A DNA stretch of 52,554 nt from a virus. How positions within the stretch are numbered: position 1 is the stretch's first letter; each line of letters opens with the position of its first letter. This document shows, one piece after another, positions 24,330-32,558 of this stretch. The stretch is taken from the IMG/VR virus record IMGVR_UViG_3300006622_000024, positions 41,402 to 93,955 of that record, one strand, 5' to 3'. The notes under the pieces are model-generated. The model did not search any database. It was given only the letters and a program-made list of their open reading frames with translations, and had not been told where the DNA came from. A program made the position numbers and the translations under genes.

Positions 24330-25241
24330 TTATAAAAAAGGCGAACAATGTTCACATTTTCCAAAAGGATTAGTACATTTGTACTCTTTATCGACGTACT
24401 CCCCTTCTTCGTTAATAACATCAGCAATGAAATTATTCATTTGAGTTATTACTTGTTTAGTTTTTCTAGGACCAGCATTAGGTCTAAACTCTTGAACTCT
24501 TCTTTGCATTATAGCATATTCAGCTTCTGCTGGTACTCTTCGTTTTACTATAAAGAATTCAACATTTATTTTATCTTTGTCTACTCCAAACTGCTTTGCA
24601 AAGAACTCTTTGTACAGAATTACCTGAGCAGTAAGGTTAGGATTCTTCTTTTGCTTATCTCTCCATCCAGATGTAGATGTCTTAATATCTATAATAGTCC
24701 ATGTATCGTTATTAGGATGATAAAAAACTAAATCTACTAAACCTTTGAACATTACTCCAGGTTTTATCTCCTGGTATAATAATGTCTCTACCCCAGCCAA
24801 CATCATTGACTTAGTACTAAAGTACGCTGCTCTTTTTTTAGATAGAAAGTTAAGTATATGTTTACCGTCTAACCAGAACTCTTGCAATTGATCTGCAGTA
24901 GAAAAATGCTCTCCTTTCATCATAGCCCTACCTTGCTTGTACGATTTAACAAGATTAGCGTAGAGTAACTTATCTAAATTTATATTGTTAGCATTCTTCA
25001 CACTATCATGGTACATCACAGTTAACCATTCTTGTATAGTTTCATGCATAGCAGTACCAAAGCAGGTATAAATGTTCTGAGTAAAGGGTACTTGATTTCT
25101 CAAATATTGCATTTCCCACAGCTTAGGACATTTAGCATATGTACTTATTGAACTATACGATACATGTAAGTTCTTAGACGGAGATTGTTTGATCTTAGAT
25201 TCCCATACCTTCTTTACAGGACCTTTTAATTTTTTTGGCAT
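24330..25241 (-). CDS. PD-(D/E)XK nuclease, RecB/Cas4 type, 303 aa
   Basis: N-terminal YSSISTYAKCPKLWEMQYL is the first motif with a Cys. GTAMHETIQEWL follows (the His-containing alpha motif), then GLVDLVFY with the catalytic Asp and TIIDIKTSTSG with the D-x-K pair. QVILYKEFF is the QxxxY motif. Three C-terminal Cys (CTNPFGKCEHC) plus Cys 38 or so could hold an iron-sulphur cluster as in Cas4/AddB. The likely role is DNA end processing in recombination or replication. Confidence 0.85.
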   Translation of the reverse strand: MPKKLKGPVKKVWESKIKQSPSKNLHVSYSSISTYAKCPKLWEMQYLRNQVPFTQNIYTCFGTAMHETIQEWLTVMYHDSVKNANNINLDKLLYANLVKSYKQGRAMMKGEHFSTADQLQEFWLDGKHILNFLSKKRAAYFSTKSMMLAGVETLLYQEIKPGVMFKGLVDLVFYHPNNDTWTIIDIKTSTSGWRDKQKKNPNLTAQVILYKEFFAKQFGVDKDKINVEFFIVKRRVPAEAEYAIMQRRVQEFRPNAGPRKTKQVITQMNNFIADVINEEGEYVDKEYKCTNPFGKCEHCSPFL

Positions 25242-25613
25242 CTAGTCGTTTTTCCACATCCCTCTCTTAACTAACTGAGCTATAATTCCATAGTTAGTTA
25301 CGTCTTGAAATGTGTCTATTAAAGTTTCGTTTTGTGCTTTACGGCCTGATATAATCATATTCTTCCATCTGTTAATCTTATCAGAAAGCCTATACCATAA
25401 GCCAGTCATAGCAAATTCAACCTCGTCTGGTGTGTCAAGGTTAGTACCAGCACTTACGTTATGCATTCCATAATCCAAATGCTTCCTAGCAAATAATTCG
25501 AATTGTTCATCAATGATAGACTTATACCCATTGTAGATTGTAGGGTACTCTTCTTTTAATATTTCTCTTGCCGAAGGAGGGTTCTTAGCATTCATGATCT
25601 CTCTATCACTCAT
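25242..25613 (-). CDS. DUF1599 (Nmad1-like) protein, 123 aa
   Basis: The core pattern KHLDYGMHNVSAG (about residues 44-56), LWYRLSDKINRWKN and a final DTFQDVTNYGIIAQL matches DUF1599, named for its frequent linkage to nucleotide-modification genes in phages. The all-alpha, acidic-residue arrangement resembles MazG-type nucleotide hydrolases. It heads an operon with the RecB-type nuclease under a class I promoter. Confidence 0.75.
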   Translation of the reverse strand: MSDREIMNAKNPPSAREILKEEYPTIYNGYKSIIDEQFELFARKHLDYGMHNVSAGTNLDTPDEVEFAMTGLWYRLSDKINRWKNMIISGRKAQNETLIDTFQDVTNYGIIAQLVKRGMWKND

Positions 25614-25649
25614 AACTGTATAACTGGTTTTAAAATTAATATACTATAT

Positions 25650-25679
25650 AATATACGAAATAATCTTTATCTGAGCAAC
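25650..25679 (-). promoter_or_regulatory. class I promoter GTTG-N20-TATATT
   Basis: GTTG, spacer CTCAGATAAAGATTATTTCG (20 nt), TATATTATATAG. It drives the DUF1599 and nuclease genes. Confidence 0.7.
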
Positions 25680-26519
25680 TTAAACTACAGTTCTTTTTGA
25701 AATTATTTCTTCAGCAGCAAGTAGTATTTTATTTAGAATATTGAACTGGGTAGAACCGTTTGGGTGTCCACCGTCAGGGTATAACATAGGCCAAAGTGGA
25801 GGAGTGCAAAAATGGTTAGAACCATCTAACGTTATAAATGTACCTATATCATTAACCATCCTTTTTGTAATATTAATATCCCATCCTTTTTTATCATGCT
25901 CTTCAAAGTCTATATCTGTACACATTCTAAAATAGTGAGGATATTGCCAAGTTGACTCCTTTGCTTCATGAGGGTTTCTTTCTAGATATAAATCTTTGAG
26001 TATGTCTTTTGATAGTACGGTGATTAATTCATTTGTTGCATCTGCTGCTTTATCACTTAGTACTCCATGTCCACCGATAAGTAAAATTCGTAAGTTATCT
26101 CGTTCTGCTATTTTATTTAATTTCCAAATTAACCTTAATTGTTTATTTTCGTAGAACTCTATAAATTTATCGTGATCTTTTCTTATATTTTCAGGAACTT
26201 TATCCCACATTCCTTCATGAGATAGTTCTCGAATAACACTAGAAATAAATACTACATGTATGTCGGCATCTTTTGCAGTGCTCTCCTCTATCTGGTGTAT
26301 AACATATTCCATATGAGCACAAGGAGCACCAAAGCTTACTGCAGAGTGACCTAGAGATCTAAGTAACATCCCATATAAAAAGTGAGCTTCTGGAGGAATC
26401 ATGTCCTCATACTTGCTTACACCTTTATAATTATTCTCTATTGATTTTGAGACTTTTTCTATTTCTTGGGGAAGCATCCAATGATAGCACCAACTATCCC
26501 CATAAAATGCGAACTTCAT
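25680..26519 (-). CDS. SGNH/GDSL-type hydrolase-like protein, 279 aa
   Basis: Block I is FYGDSWCYHW at residues 4-13 with the Ser nucleophile. IGGHG may serve as an oxyanion element and the final DGGHPNGSTQ (about residue 253) supplies the Asp-x-x-His pair, the standard SGNH catalytic layout. Such enzymes de-esterify glycans or lipids, so a role with the surface polysaccharides is plausible. No signal peptide is seen. Confidence 0.75.
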   Translation of the reverse strand: MKFAFYGDSWCYHWMLPQEIEKVSKSIENNYKGVSKYEDMIPPEAHFLYGMLLRSLGHSAVSFGAPCAHMEYVIHQIEESTAKDADIHVVFISSVIRELSHEGMWDKVPENIRKDHDKFIEFYENKQLRLIWKLNKIAERDNLRILLIGGHGVLSDKAADATNELITVLSKDILKDLYLERNPHEAKESTWQYPHYFRMCTDIDFEEHDKKGWDINITKRMVNDIGTFITLDGSNHFCTPPLWPMLYPDGGHPNGSTQFNILNKILLAAEEIISKRTVV

Positions 26520-27713
26520 TTACATATACTTTATTGTGTTCTCATCGTCATCATCTTTGTTAATCCAACCTTCTGTACCGTCCATAAACTCTACTCTTCT
26601 TTTAGTAGGAGTCTTTTGTAAGATTCTTTTAACTCTTTTATCTGATTCTTCTGCTAATTCCCAATCATAATGTTCTCCTTCGTTTCCATTCTGACCTATA
26701 ACATTCATTCTTTTTTCTTCCTTTTCGCTATAATCTTTCAATGGATCTTCAGGAGGAGCGAAACCTCTTGCTTCATCAGGAAGTACTTCTTCAGATTCAA
26801 CTTCTAGTTCGTTTAGTACTTCTTCTTCTGATACTTCATCCCATGGATCATCATCCCATAAATCAGGCTCTATTTCATCTTCATACTCATTGTAAAGATT
26901 CTTTTTATTAGCTTGATCAAAAGCAAAGTTAGCTGCAACAACTAATGATATTGCTAAGGGATCAAATACAAAAATAATTATAAGAAGTAAAATATTGATT
27001 ATCTTATCCATAGGAGTTCCAGTTAGCCCAGATAGGTACTGTAATGGACCTAATTCACCTACGGTATCAGCATTATTCTGTAACTCTAATATTTGGAGTT
27101 TAAATTTCTGTAAGCTATCTGCAGCTATAGTTCTTTGAGCATTTACTGCTTTCCTATTATCTTCCTCAACTTTGATTCTACTTTGTGCCAAGCGTAACTC
27201 AGCAGTGGATACCGTGGATCTAACACCGCCCACAGCCGATGTGTCCCGTACCTGGATTGAGGTTGCCTTAGCACCACTGAGAGTACTAATATTGCCAGAA
27301 ATTCTTTCAAGTTCTTGATCATATCTAATTACATCGTCTTCATAAAACTTAGATTTATTTTCTAAGAATGATATTTGATTTTCTTGTATTTGAAGCTTTT
27401 GGTAGGTTTCTTGATAAGCTGCACTTAAAAATCCATATATACCCATACTAGTAATGATAACTAATATAGCGGCAGCGATAGTAAGATACGTTCTGAGATA
27501 CTTATTAATAGTATTCCAATACTGATATAGAAGAGAAGCTATAACTAGCTTAGCTACTTCTAAAGAACCAGCCATAATTATAACTTCAAAGCTTGCTCCA
27601 GCAAATAATTTACTTAACCCACTAACAGAATAGAATGCAGCAGACGCAGATACTGATAATGCAGAGAATGCAATTATCGCTGGAAATAAGTTACGTTTTA
27701 TTCTGTTTATCAT
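26520..27713 (-). CDS. large coiled-coil membrane protein, 397 aa
   Basis: Three N-terminal hydrophobic segments (about residues 10-30, 38-62 and 72-96) are followed by a long coiled coil (100-215) and a further TM helix (about 238-262, LLLIIIFVFDPLAISLVVAA). The cytoplasmic tail is very acidic. Similar membrane/coiled-coil proteins occur in large marine phages without known function. It begins at an ATGA overlap with the spanin-like gene, which suggests a lysis or envelope role. Confidence 0.75.
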   Translation of the reverse strand: MINRIKRNLFPAIIAFSALSVSASAAFYSVSGLSKLFAGASFEVIIMAGSLEVAKLVIASLLYQYWNTINKYLRTYLTIAAAILVIITSMGIYGFLSAAYQETYQKLQIQENQISFLENKSKFYEDDVIRYDQELERISGNISTLSGAKATSIQVRDTSAVGGVRSTVSTAELRLAQSRIKVEEDNRKAVNAQRTIAADSLQKFKLQILELQNNADTVGELGPLQYLSGLTGTPMDKIINILLLIIIFVFDPLAISLVVAANFAFDQANKKNLYNEYEDEIEPDLWDDDPWDEVSEEEVLNELEVESEEVLPDEARGFAPPEDPLKDYSEKEEKRMNVIGQNGNEGEHYDWELAEESDKRVKRILQKTPTKRRVEFMDGTEGWINKDDDDENTIKYM

Positions 27714-28144
27714 TGTACTAGCAATAAGAGGACAGCTGCTGCTCCAACAGTAGTTCCTATCTTATAAATAGTCGACTGTCGCTTTTGTCTCTTAAGTGCT
27801 ACTTCAAAATCCTTAGTTAACGAAGCTTGAGTGTCGTATTTTTTGTTTAATTCTTTAATCACAGACTCTAAATTATTATTCTGTAACTCTAAATTAACTA
27901 CTAATTGATTCTGTGTTATTAACTTGTTATTTGTTTCAGTTAATATTGTTTGCATTGTCTGCATTTCAGTTGATAAACCATCAAACTGAATAAGATCTTT
28001 TATAACTAACTTAGCTATAGGCTTAGTTAATTGAATCTTGGTCTGTGTACTGTCTGTAGCGTTCTGCGAAAAAGCGTTCAAGCTCATCATCGCCGAAACT
28101 ATCAACAGCATCAAGTTTCTTCTCAGTTTCTTTTTTGATAACAT
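27710..28144 (-). CDS. spanin-like exported coiled-coil protein, 144 aa
   Basis: A cleavable signal peptide (LMLLIVSAMMSLNAFSQ) is followed by a periplasmic coiled coil (residues 60-118) and a C-terminal TM segment (IGTTVGAAAVLLLLV). Signal peptide plus C-terminal anchor is the layout of a membrane-bridging spanin. No lipobox is seen. Its first 122 nt overlap, in another frame, the upstream gene, an arrangement typical of Rz/Rz1-type pairs. Confidence 0.65.
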   Translation of the reverse strand: MLSKKKLRRNLMLLIVSAMMSLNAFSQNATDSTQTKIQLTKPIAKLVIKDLIQFDGLSTEMQTMQTILTETNNKLITQNQLVVNLELQNNNLESVIKELNKKYDTQASLTKDFEVALKRQKRQSTIYKIGTTVGAAAVLLLLVQ

Positions 28145-28391
28145 AAATTCTAGAATTTAACTTATTGATTTTAATATCGTACTCACTAATCTTTACATTT
28201 AATGAGTCGGCTTGCTCTGCTAATACAGTATTCTTTATGTTAAGAGAGTCTACTTTCTTCTCTAGTAACTGTATCTTGAGCTCGTATGATTCAACGTCAA
28301 CTTCTATTTTTGGTTGACCCCATATCATCCAGGCAACAAATCCTCCTAATATAGCAAATAGAAGGTATCCCTGTAGTCCTTTAGTATTCAT
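28023..28391 (-). CDS. inner-membrane spanin-like (Rz-like) protein, 122 aa
   Basis: A single N-terminal TM anchor (YLLFAILGGFVAWMIWG) is followed by a long periplasmic heptad coiled coil (residues 30-95), as in i-spanins. It is immediately downstream of the endolysin gene, with its 3' third overlapping the next gene in a different frame. The order endolysin, i-spanin, partner is standard. Confidence 0.7.
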   Translation of the reverse strand: MNTKGLQGYLLFAILGGFVAWMIWGQPKIEVDVESYELKIQLLEKKVDSLNIKNTVLAEQADSLNVKISEYDIKINKLNSRIYVIKKETEKKLDAVDSFGDDELERFFAERYRQYTDQDSIN

Positions 28392-28418
28392 AACTATAAT
28401 ATAATAATTTTATTTTTA

Positions 28419-29030
28419 TTAGACAACTATGTCCTTACTTTCTATTAAAGTATAGGTAAATGAGTTGCTCCAAGCATCTTTTGCTTTATTACAAATTTCC
28501 ATGAATAATCGGAAATCGTCGTTGGCAGCAATGACTTGACAGCCTGCTGACCATTTATCAATTTGAGTAGATGTTCTACCTTCGTATTTCGTAGCTCTAT
28601 GTATATTGATACCGTAAATACCTTCCTGTACATTTTCCTCTAATAAATCGTATTTACCGTCTTTATTTTTATCTCTATATACTTTTACAGGCTTTTGTTG
28701 CCTTAATGCTTCGTATTTACCTTGGTGAAGACCTATTTTATGTGACCCTCTATACTGACCAGGTTTAAGAATAGCTACTCCATCTTTATTAAGTAGATTC
28801 TTTTCCCAATGTGAACCTGGATCTGTAGTAGCGCCAAAACAATGAAACTTCTCTTCACCGTCTAAGTTGTATGAAACCGTTAAACAGTCATCAAACCTAT
28901 TGGTAACTACTCCTAAAGTATCTGAATTTCTAACTCCTACAATGTTTAAATTGTAATTACCACTCTCAAACCATTTGTAACCTTTTGCGATTACGGCTTC
29001 TTTAATTTGTTTTCTTGTATAACAATCCAT
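28419..29030 (-). CDS. endolysin-like protein with SxGC (L,D-transpeptidase-type) motif
   Basis: 203 aa. The C-terminal half has GIYGINIHRATKYEG followed by KWSAGCQVIA. This His plus S-x-G-C pair is the YkuD/L,D-transpeptidase catalytic signature, which is used in several Bacteroidetes phage lysins to cut or rearrange peptidoglycan crosslinks. There is no N-terminal signal, so it would need the holin for export. It sits in order with two holin-like genes upstream and the spanin-like pair downstream. Confidence 0.75.
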   Translation of the reverse strand: MDCYTRKQIKEAVIAKGYKWFESGNYNLNIVGVRNSDTLGVVTNRFDDCLTVSYNLDGEEKFHCFGATTDPGSHWEKNLLNKDGVAILKPGQYRGSHKIGLHQGKYEALRQQKPVKVYRDKNKDGKYDLLEENVQEGIYGINIHRATKYEGRTSTQIDKWSAGCQVIAANDDFRLFMEICNKAKDAWSNSFTYTLIESKDIVV

Positions 29031-29043
29031 TTTTTTATTTTAT

Positions 29044-29280
29044 TTAATCTTTTCTACCTTCTAAAAATCCTTTTTCGTATTGAAGTTCTTTTTCTATATC
29101 GACTATTCTATCTTCTAATTCATTGATTACTTTTATCTTCTTGTCTAGTCTTTCGTGTACTGTGGTAAGTTCCGCTTGTAATGCAGTAAATTGAGCAAAT
29201 ATAGTACCGGCTGTAAAAATAGCAGCTAATAACCCAACTACTATTGACCAATTGTTTGCTAAAAACTTATTAAGGTTCAT
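29044..29280 (-). CDS. small membrane coiled-coil protein (lysis-associated), 78 aa
   Basis: One TM helix (residues about 9-28, WSIVVGLLAAIFTAGTIFA) followed by a coiled coil. I chose the ATG MNLNKF because it has an AAGGAAGAA ribosome-binding site; a longer version would need a TTG start and overlap the upstream gene. It could be a second holin or an antiholin. Confidence 0.65.
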   Translation of the reverse strand: MNLNKFLANNWSIVVGLLAAIFTAGTIFAQFTALQAELTTVHERLDKKIKVINELEDRIVDIEKELQYEKGFLEGRKD

Positions 29281-29296
29281 TTCTTCCTTTGACACT

Positions 29297-29551
29297 CTAT
29301 TCTTTTTTACCAAAAATCTTACCTACTTCAGCAATACCAAAAGAACCTAATGTTATAATCACAAAAGAGTTGTAGATAAATTCTTGTATTACTAAATCTT
29401 TACCAAAAAATCCAGTAACTATATCAGCTACTGCAAATATTACCATTATTAGGAATGAAGCAAATCCAACTACTGATTTTTCGTTGATATCATTCTCGTC
29501 TTTAAATATGTCTTTAAAAGCCATCCATTTACGTTTTAAATAATTTAACAT
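29297..29551 (-). CDS. holin-like protein, two TM segments, 84 aa
   Basis: A basic N-terminus, two hydrophobic helices (SVVGFASFLIMVIFAVADIV; IYNSFVIITLGSFGIAEV) and a short charged tail match class II holin topology. It is directly upstream of the endolysin block. A GCTATTTATA box precedes it by about 30 nt, consistent with late expression. Confidence 0.7.
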   Translation of the reverse strand: MLNYLKRKWMAFKDIFKDENDINEKSVVGFASFLIMVIFAVADIVTGFFGKDLVIQEFIYNSFVIITLGSFGIAEVGKIFGKKE

Positions 29552-29582
29552 AAATAACTAATTTAGTGAAACAATCTTTAGT

Positions 29583-29590
29583 ATAAATAG
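29583..29590 (-). promoter_or_regulatory. class II TATTTATA box before the lysis genes
   Basis: The coding-strand context is GCTATTTATACTAAAG. It lies between the acidic outer-membrane protein gene and the holin-like gene, where a late lysis promoter would be expected. Confidence 0.5.
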
Positions 29591-29593
29591 CTT

Positions 29594-31336
29594 CTAGAAT
29601 GCGAATCTGGATCCTATAGTAATAGCATAAGACATTGGGATACCAGGTTGAGTATTACCAATTACTGTTCCTCCTATGTTAGCATTAAATCTCTGAGATA
29701 ATTTAAAGTCGAAGTTGCTTCCTATAATATATGTACCGTACTCAGACCATATAGGTGTCTTTGCTTGGAATGCATATGTAAATGGAGAATGAGAATAAGC
29801 AAGCATTGGAGAAATTACTACTCTATCTTTTATAGGGAACGGCTTAGTACCAAAAGCAGTAAAGGCTGCTGTTGTAACAACTTCTCCTCCTTCTAAAAAT
29901 ACTCCCATACCTGTTAGAGCAAAACCTCCTACAAAGCCTTTCCAGAAGTTATCTTTTTGTCCCATATATACATTGCTAATACCAGCTGTTGCTATATGAG
30001 TTGAATACATTTTCATATAGCCAGCTGATACTGATTGTACCATCATTATAGTACCTTGATCATGATAACTACCAAACTTATAGTATTCCATAGTATCTGG
30101 ATCTAATACCATTATAGGTACTTCCTTGTCATAATTAAAGTATACAGAGCTTTGAGAAAAGTTTATACTAAATTGCTGTAGGTTAGACCAAACCATTCCA
30201 TTTACTGAGTATGTCTCTTTACCTGTCAAGGAAGATTGAGAGTATCCGAATGATGCTGCTTGTTGTAGCACACCATCCATCATTTGCATAGTTACAAGGT
30301 TGGCTGTAACAATAGGAGGTGCAAGTCTCTTTTCTTTTTTGTCCTCATCTTCTTCTTCTTCATCCTCATTATCGCTTTTCTTTTGTTCCTCATCTTCATC
30401 TTCATCTTCAGATTCCTCTTTGTCAGACTTCTCTTCATCTGATTCTTCCTCTGAGTCCTCTTCTTTGCTCTTGTCATCGTCTTTTTTTTCTTCATCTTCT
30501 ACTTCTTCTTTAGATTCTTTTTCAGACTTTTCATCACTGCTCTCTTCTTTATTTTCATCACTTTTCGAATCACCGCTACTTTCTTCTCCTTCGCCGCTTG
30601 AATCACTTTCGGTTTCTCCTGACGAATCACCATCGCTGCTATTTCCATCCCCAGAAGAGTTATCTGAATCTGATGAACCACTATCATTATCCGAGCTAGT
30701 ATCCCCAGACGAACCTTCACTCCCTGAAGATCCGCTATCGCCTCCAGAGTCTCCGGATCCATTTCCTCCCGAGTTATCGTTTCCAGTATTTCCTGAATCC
30801 CCTCCTGAGCTATTTGATGAGCCTGAGCTTCCGCTGGAGTTACTTCCAGAGGAACTTGAATTAGAACCTTGCCCTCCTGAGCTTCCTGATGTTGATCCTG
30901 TATTTCCATTTGTATTTGTATTAGTTGAACCAGTGTTTGTACTGCCAGTATTAGCAGTCCCGGTCGTACCGGTTGTTCCAGTACTACCTGTTGCTCCTGA
31001 TGTAGCATTATTAGCTGCATTAGTAGCGTTCTGTGTTGCTTGATTTGTTGTTTGTTGAGTAGTTTGAGAAGAAGCGTTACCGGTAGAGCATGGTGATAAA
31101 GCTTGGTACCATGCATAAGTTTCTTCAAGCCATGCTTGTAAGGTACCATTAGTAAACTCAGTAGAAGTAAATACTCTTGATTTATTATAATAAGCGACTG
31201 CTGTTTGTCCGCCCATTTGAACAGTAAATACTTTTACCTCTCCGGTACATCTATCTGTATAGGTTTGAACGAGGGTCTGACTATGACCCTCGAACATCCC
31301 CATCGCAGCAATTACTAAGAATAGTAACCTTCTCAT
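29594..31336 (-). CDS. acidic low-complexity protein with C-terminal outer-membrane barrel
   Basis: 580 aa from the ATG at 31334-31336 (signal peptide RRLLFLVIAAMGMFEGHS). Residues about 20-80 form a small domain (TDRCTGEVKVF, two Cys). Next come an Asn/Thr/Gln-rich and a Gly/Ser-rich stretch, then a Ser/Asp run that grades into Glu/Lys/Asp blocks (to about residue 335). The last 240 residues look like amphipathic beta strands with a terminal Phe (SRFAF), as in outer-membrane barrels. It would display a long, highly charged linker at the envelope. A longer TTG start is possible but overlaps the CsgG-like gene. Confidence 0.75.
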   Translation of the reverse strand: MRRLLFLVIAAMGMFEGHSQTLVQTYTDRCTGEVKVFTVQMGGQTAVAYYNKSRVFTSTEFTNGTLQAWLEETYAWYQALSPCSTGNASSQTTQQTTNQATQNATNAANNATSGATGSTGTTGTTGTANTGSTNTGSTNTNTNGNTGSTSGSSGGQGSNSSSSGSNSSGSSGSSNSSGGDSGNTGNDNSGGNGSGDSGGDSGSSGSEGSSGDTSSDNDSGSSDSDNSSGDGNSSDGDSSGETESDSSGEGEESSGDSKSDENKEESSDEKSEKESKEEVEDEEKKDDDKSKEEDSEEESDEEKSDKEESEDEDEDEEQKKSDNEDEEEEDEDKKEKRLAPPIVTANLVTMQMMDGVLQQAASFGYSQSSLTGKETYSVNGMVWSNLQQFSINFSQSSVYFNYDKEVPIMVLDPDTMEYYKFGSYHDQGTIMMVQSVSAGYMKMYSTHIATAGISNVYMGQKDNFWKGFVGGFALTGMGVFLEGGEVVTTAAFTAFGTKPFPIKDRVVISPMLAYSHSPFTYAFQAKTPIWSEYGTYIIGSNFDFKLSQRFNANIGGTVIGNTQPGIPMSYAITIGSRFAF

Positions 31337-31346
31337 AACATTTAGA

Positions 31347-32108
31347 TTAGTGATCAAATATTTTCTTTCGTATCATTCTTTTAACGATCTTAGCAACTGC
31401 TGTCTCTAATGCTTTACGTGTTGATACACCAATCGATGATTGATTGAAAGACACTTCTGATAAATTTTGATCATTAAGTAAGGTCATCTCTCTAGTAGTT
31501 GTAGCGAGTCCTAATCCCGAACCAGTCATATATAGACCAGTTTGAGCATCGACCATTTTAACTTGAAGTCCAAGTCTGGTCACAAGAGTATTTTTTACTC
31601 CGTCTTTTAAATTAATAGTTTCATCTTCAGATATAGAAAAGTCATATATCTCTACATAAGCGAAATATTGAGCAAGAGTAATCTTACCTCTTATCTCTAT
31701 TTCATTTGCAGTAAAGCCTTTCTGAGATGCTTTGAACTGTACAATCATACGGTCCTTTATCTCATCTTTAGTTTCTACAAATTCAAATCTAAAAGTTTCA
31801 TCTAAAAAAGCTACAGTGATATTTGTTAGACCTAAGCCTACACGGTAGTCTCCTAATTCTGGATACTGTAGCAATATGTCATCTGTTAAACCTACGTCTA
31901 GAAGGGCTACTGGTACTGGATCACCAAAGTACTCTGGAATTGAGTATAACGAGGCTTGTCTCTCGAATTCCGCTTGATAATTCTCAGTAGTAGTCTTTCC
32001 GACGACTTGTCCATTTATATACCCTATACTAAATAATAGTATAAGGAATATTCTAATATCCAAGGGTGTCGAATACCCCGAACGTAGCGTTGTCAAAGTC
32101 AGCTTCAC
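31347..32108 (-). CDS. CsgG-like secreted protein (curli-transport superfamily)
   Basis: The mature part has the CsgG/penicillin-binding-LpoB-like pattern: VGLGLTNITVAFLDETFRF, a central EIRGKITLAQYFAYVEIYDF, then VTRLGLQVKMVDAQTGLYM (the usual 'V.D..TG' strand). KALETAVAKIVKRMIRK is the final amphipathic helix. The signal peptide (IRIFLILLFSIGYINGQ) has no lipobox Cys, unlike true CsgG. The ATG gives 253 aa but overlaps the upstream gene by 56 nt. A TTG at 32061-32063 would start right at the signal peptide and is a plausible alternative. If pore-forming, it would be an outer-membrane export channel. Confidence 0.7.
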   Translation of the reverse strand: MKLTLTTLRSGYSTPLDIRIFLILLFSIGYINGQVVGKTTTENYQAEFERQASLYSIPEYFGDPVPVALLDVGLTDDILLQYPELGDYRVGLGLTNITVAFLDETFRFEFVETKDEIKDRMIVQFKASQKGFTANEIEIRGKITLAQYFAYVEIYDFSISEDETINLKDGVKNTLVTRLGLQVKMVDAQTGLYMTGSGLGLATTTREMTLLNDQNLSEVSFNQSSIGVSTRKALETAVAKIVKRMIRKKIFDH

Positions 32109-32280
32109 CGGTAATTAGTCCTACGACTAATGTGGTCCATCCGACAATAAACAATAAAAATAAGCTAGATACCCATACTAGCAAAAATGCTTGCCAAATT
32201 TTCAGTAATAAAGTTGGCTGCTTAAATATTTCTTCATATATTTCAATGAAAGGGTTTGCGAAAAAGTTAATTACATTCAT
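32053..32280 (-). CDS. small membrane protein, 75 aa
   Basis: An amphipathic N-terminus (MNVINFFANPFIEIYEEIF) followed by one long hydrophobic segment (residues about 24-57), which may be one or two TM helices, and an acidic tail. The ATG at 32278 was chosen because the longer reading starts inside the preceding gene. Its 3' end overlaps the CsgG-like gene in another frame. Confidence 0.65.
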   Translation of the reverse strand: MNVINFFANPFIEIYEEIFKQPTLLLKIWQAFLLVWVSSLFLLFIVGWTTLVVGLITGEADFDNATFGVFDTLGY

Positions 32281-32296
32281 AGTTTTTAATTTTAGG

Positions 32297-32557
32297 TTAC
32301 CATTCAAACTCTTTTTTCTTAGGAGGCTCCGGTTTTGCGACAACTGGAGTCTCTTTTTTTATAACTACAATAGTATCCTTGCTGCTTTCTTTCTGTTCGA
32401 AAGGATCAGATACTATCTCTTGTTTTACATCTTCGTCTCCTCCGATGATTTTTTCCATGTTAGCAATAAAAAGTCCACCTGCAGTTGTAATAGCTAAGGT
32501 TACGACTCCTATTATTGCTTTTTTAATTTCTCCAAATGAGTTATCTTTATCTGCCAT
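32297..32557 (-). CDS. single-TM protein with Pro/Lys-rich tail, 86 aa
   Basis: One TM segment (residues 12-33, AIIGVVTLAITTAGGLFIA), then an acidic stretch and a VAKPEPPKKKEFEW tail. The Pro/Lys tail resembles periplasm-spanning linkers of TonB-like proteins but is much shorter. It is part of the continuous envelope gene run. Confidence 0.65.
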   Translation of the reverse strand: MADKDNSFGEIKKAIIGVVTLAITTAGGLFIANMEKIIGGDEDVKQEIVSDPFEQKESSKDTIVVIKKETPVVAKPEPPKKKEFEW

Positions 32558-32558
32558 A

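Noticed and set aside
24348-24731. Plus-strand frame of 127 codons opposite the RecB-type nuclease
   Set aside because: Phe/Ser/Leu-rich composition from the complement of a Lys/Asn-rich gene; no motif.
30300-31043. Long plus-strand frame of 247 codons, Ser-rich
   Set aside because: It is the exact complement of the acidic repeat region of the outer-membrane protein gene. The Ser/Pro/Leu bias is the mirror of GAA/GAT/TCT codons, and there is no other evidence for plus-strand genes.
30499-31149. Minus-strand alternative 216-codon frame
   Set aside because: It is a frame-shifted reading of the low-complexity region; the signal peptide and barrel are in the other frame.
32066-32497. Plus-strand frame of 143 codons across the small TM genes
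   Set aside because: It overlaps two packed minus-strand genes with good start signals, and has no signature of its own.
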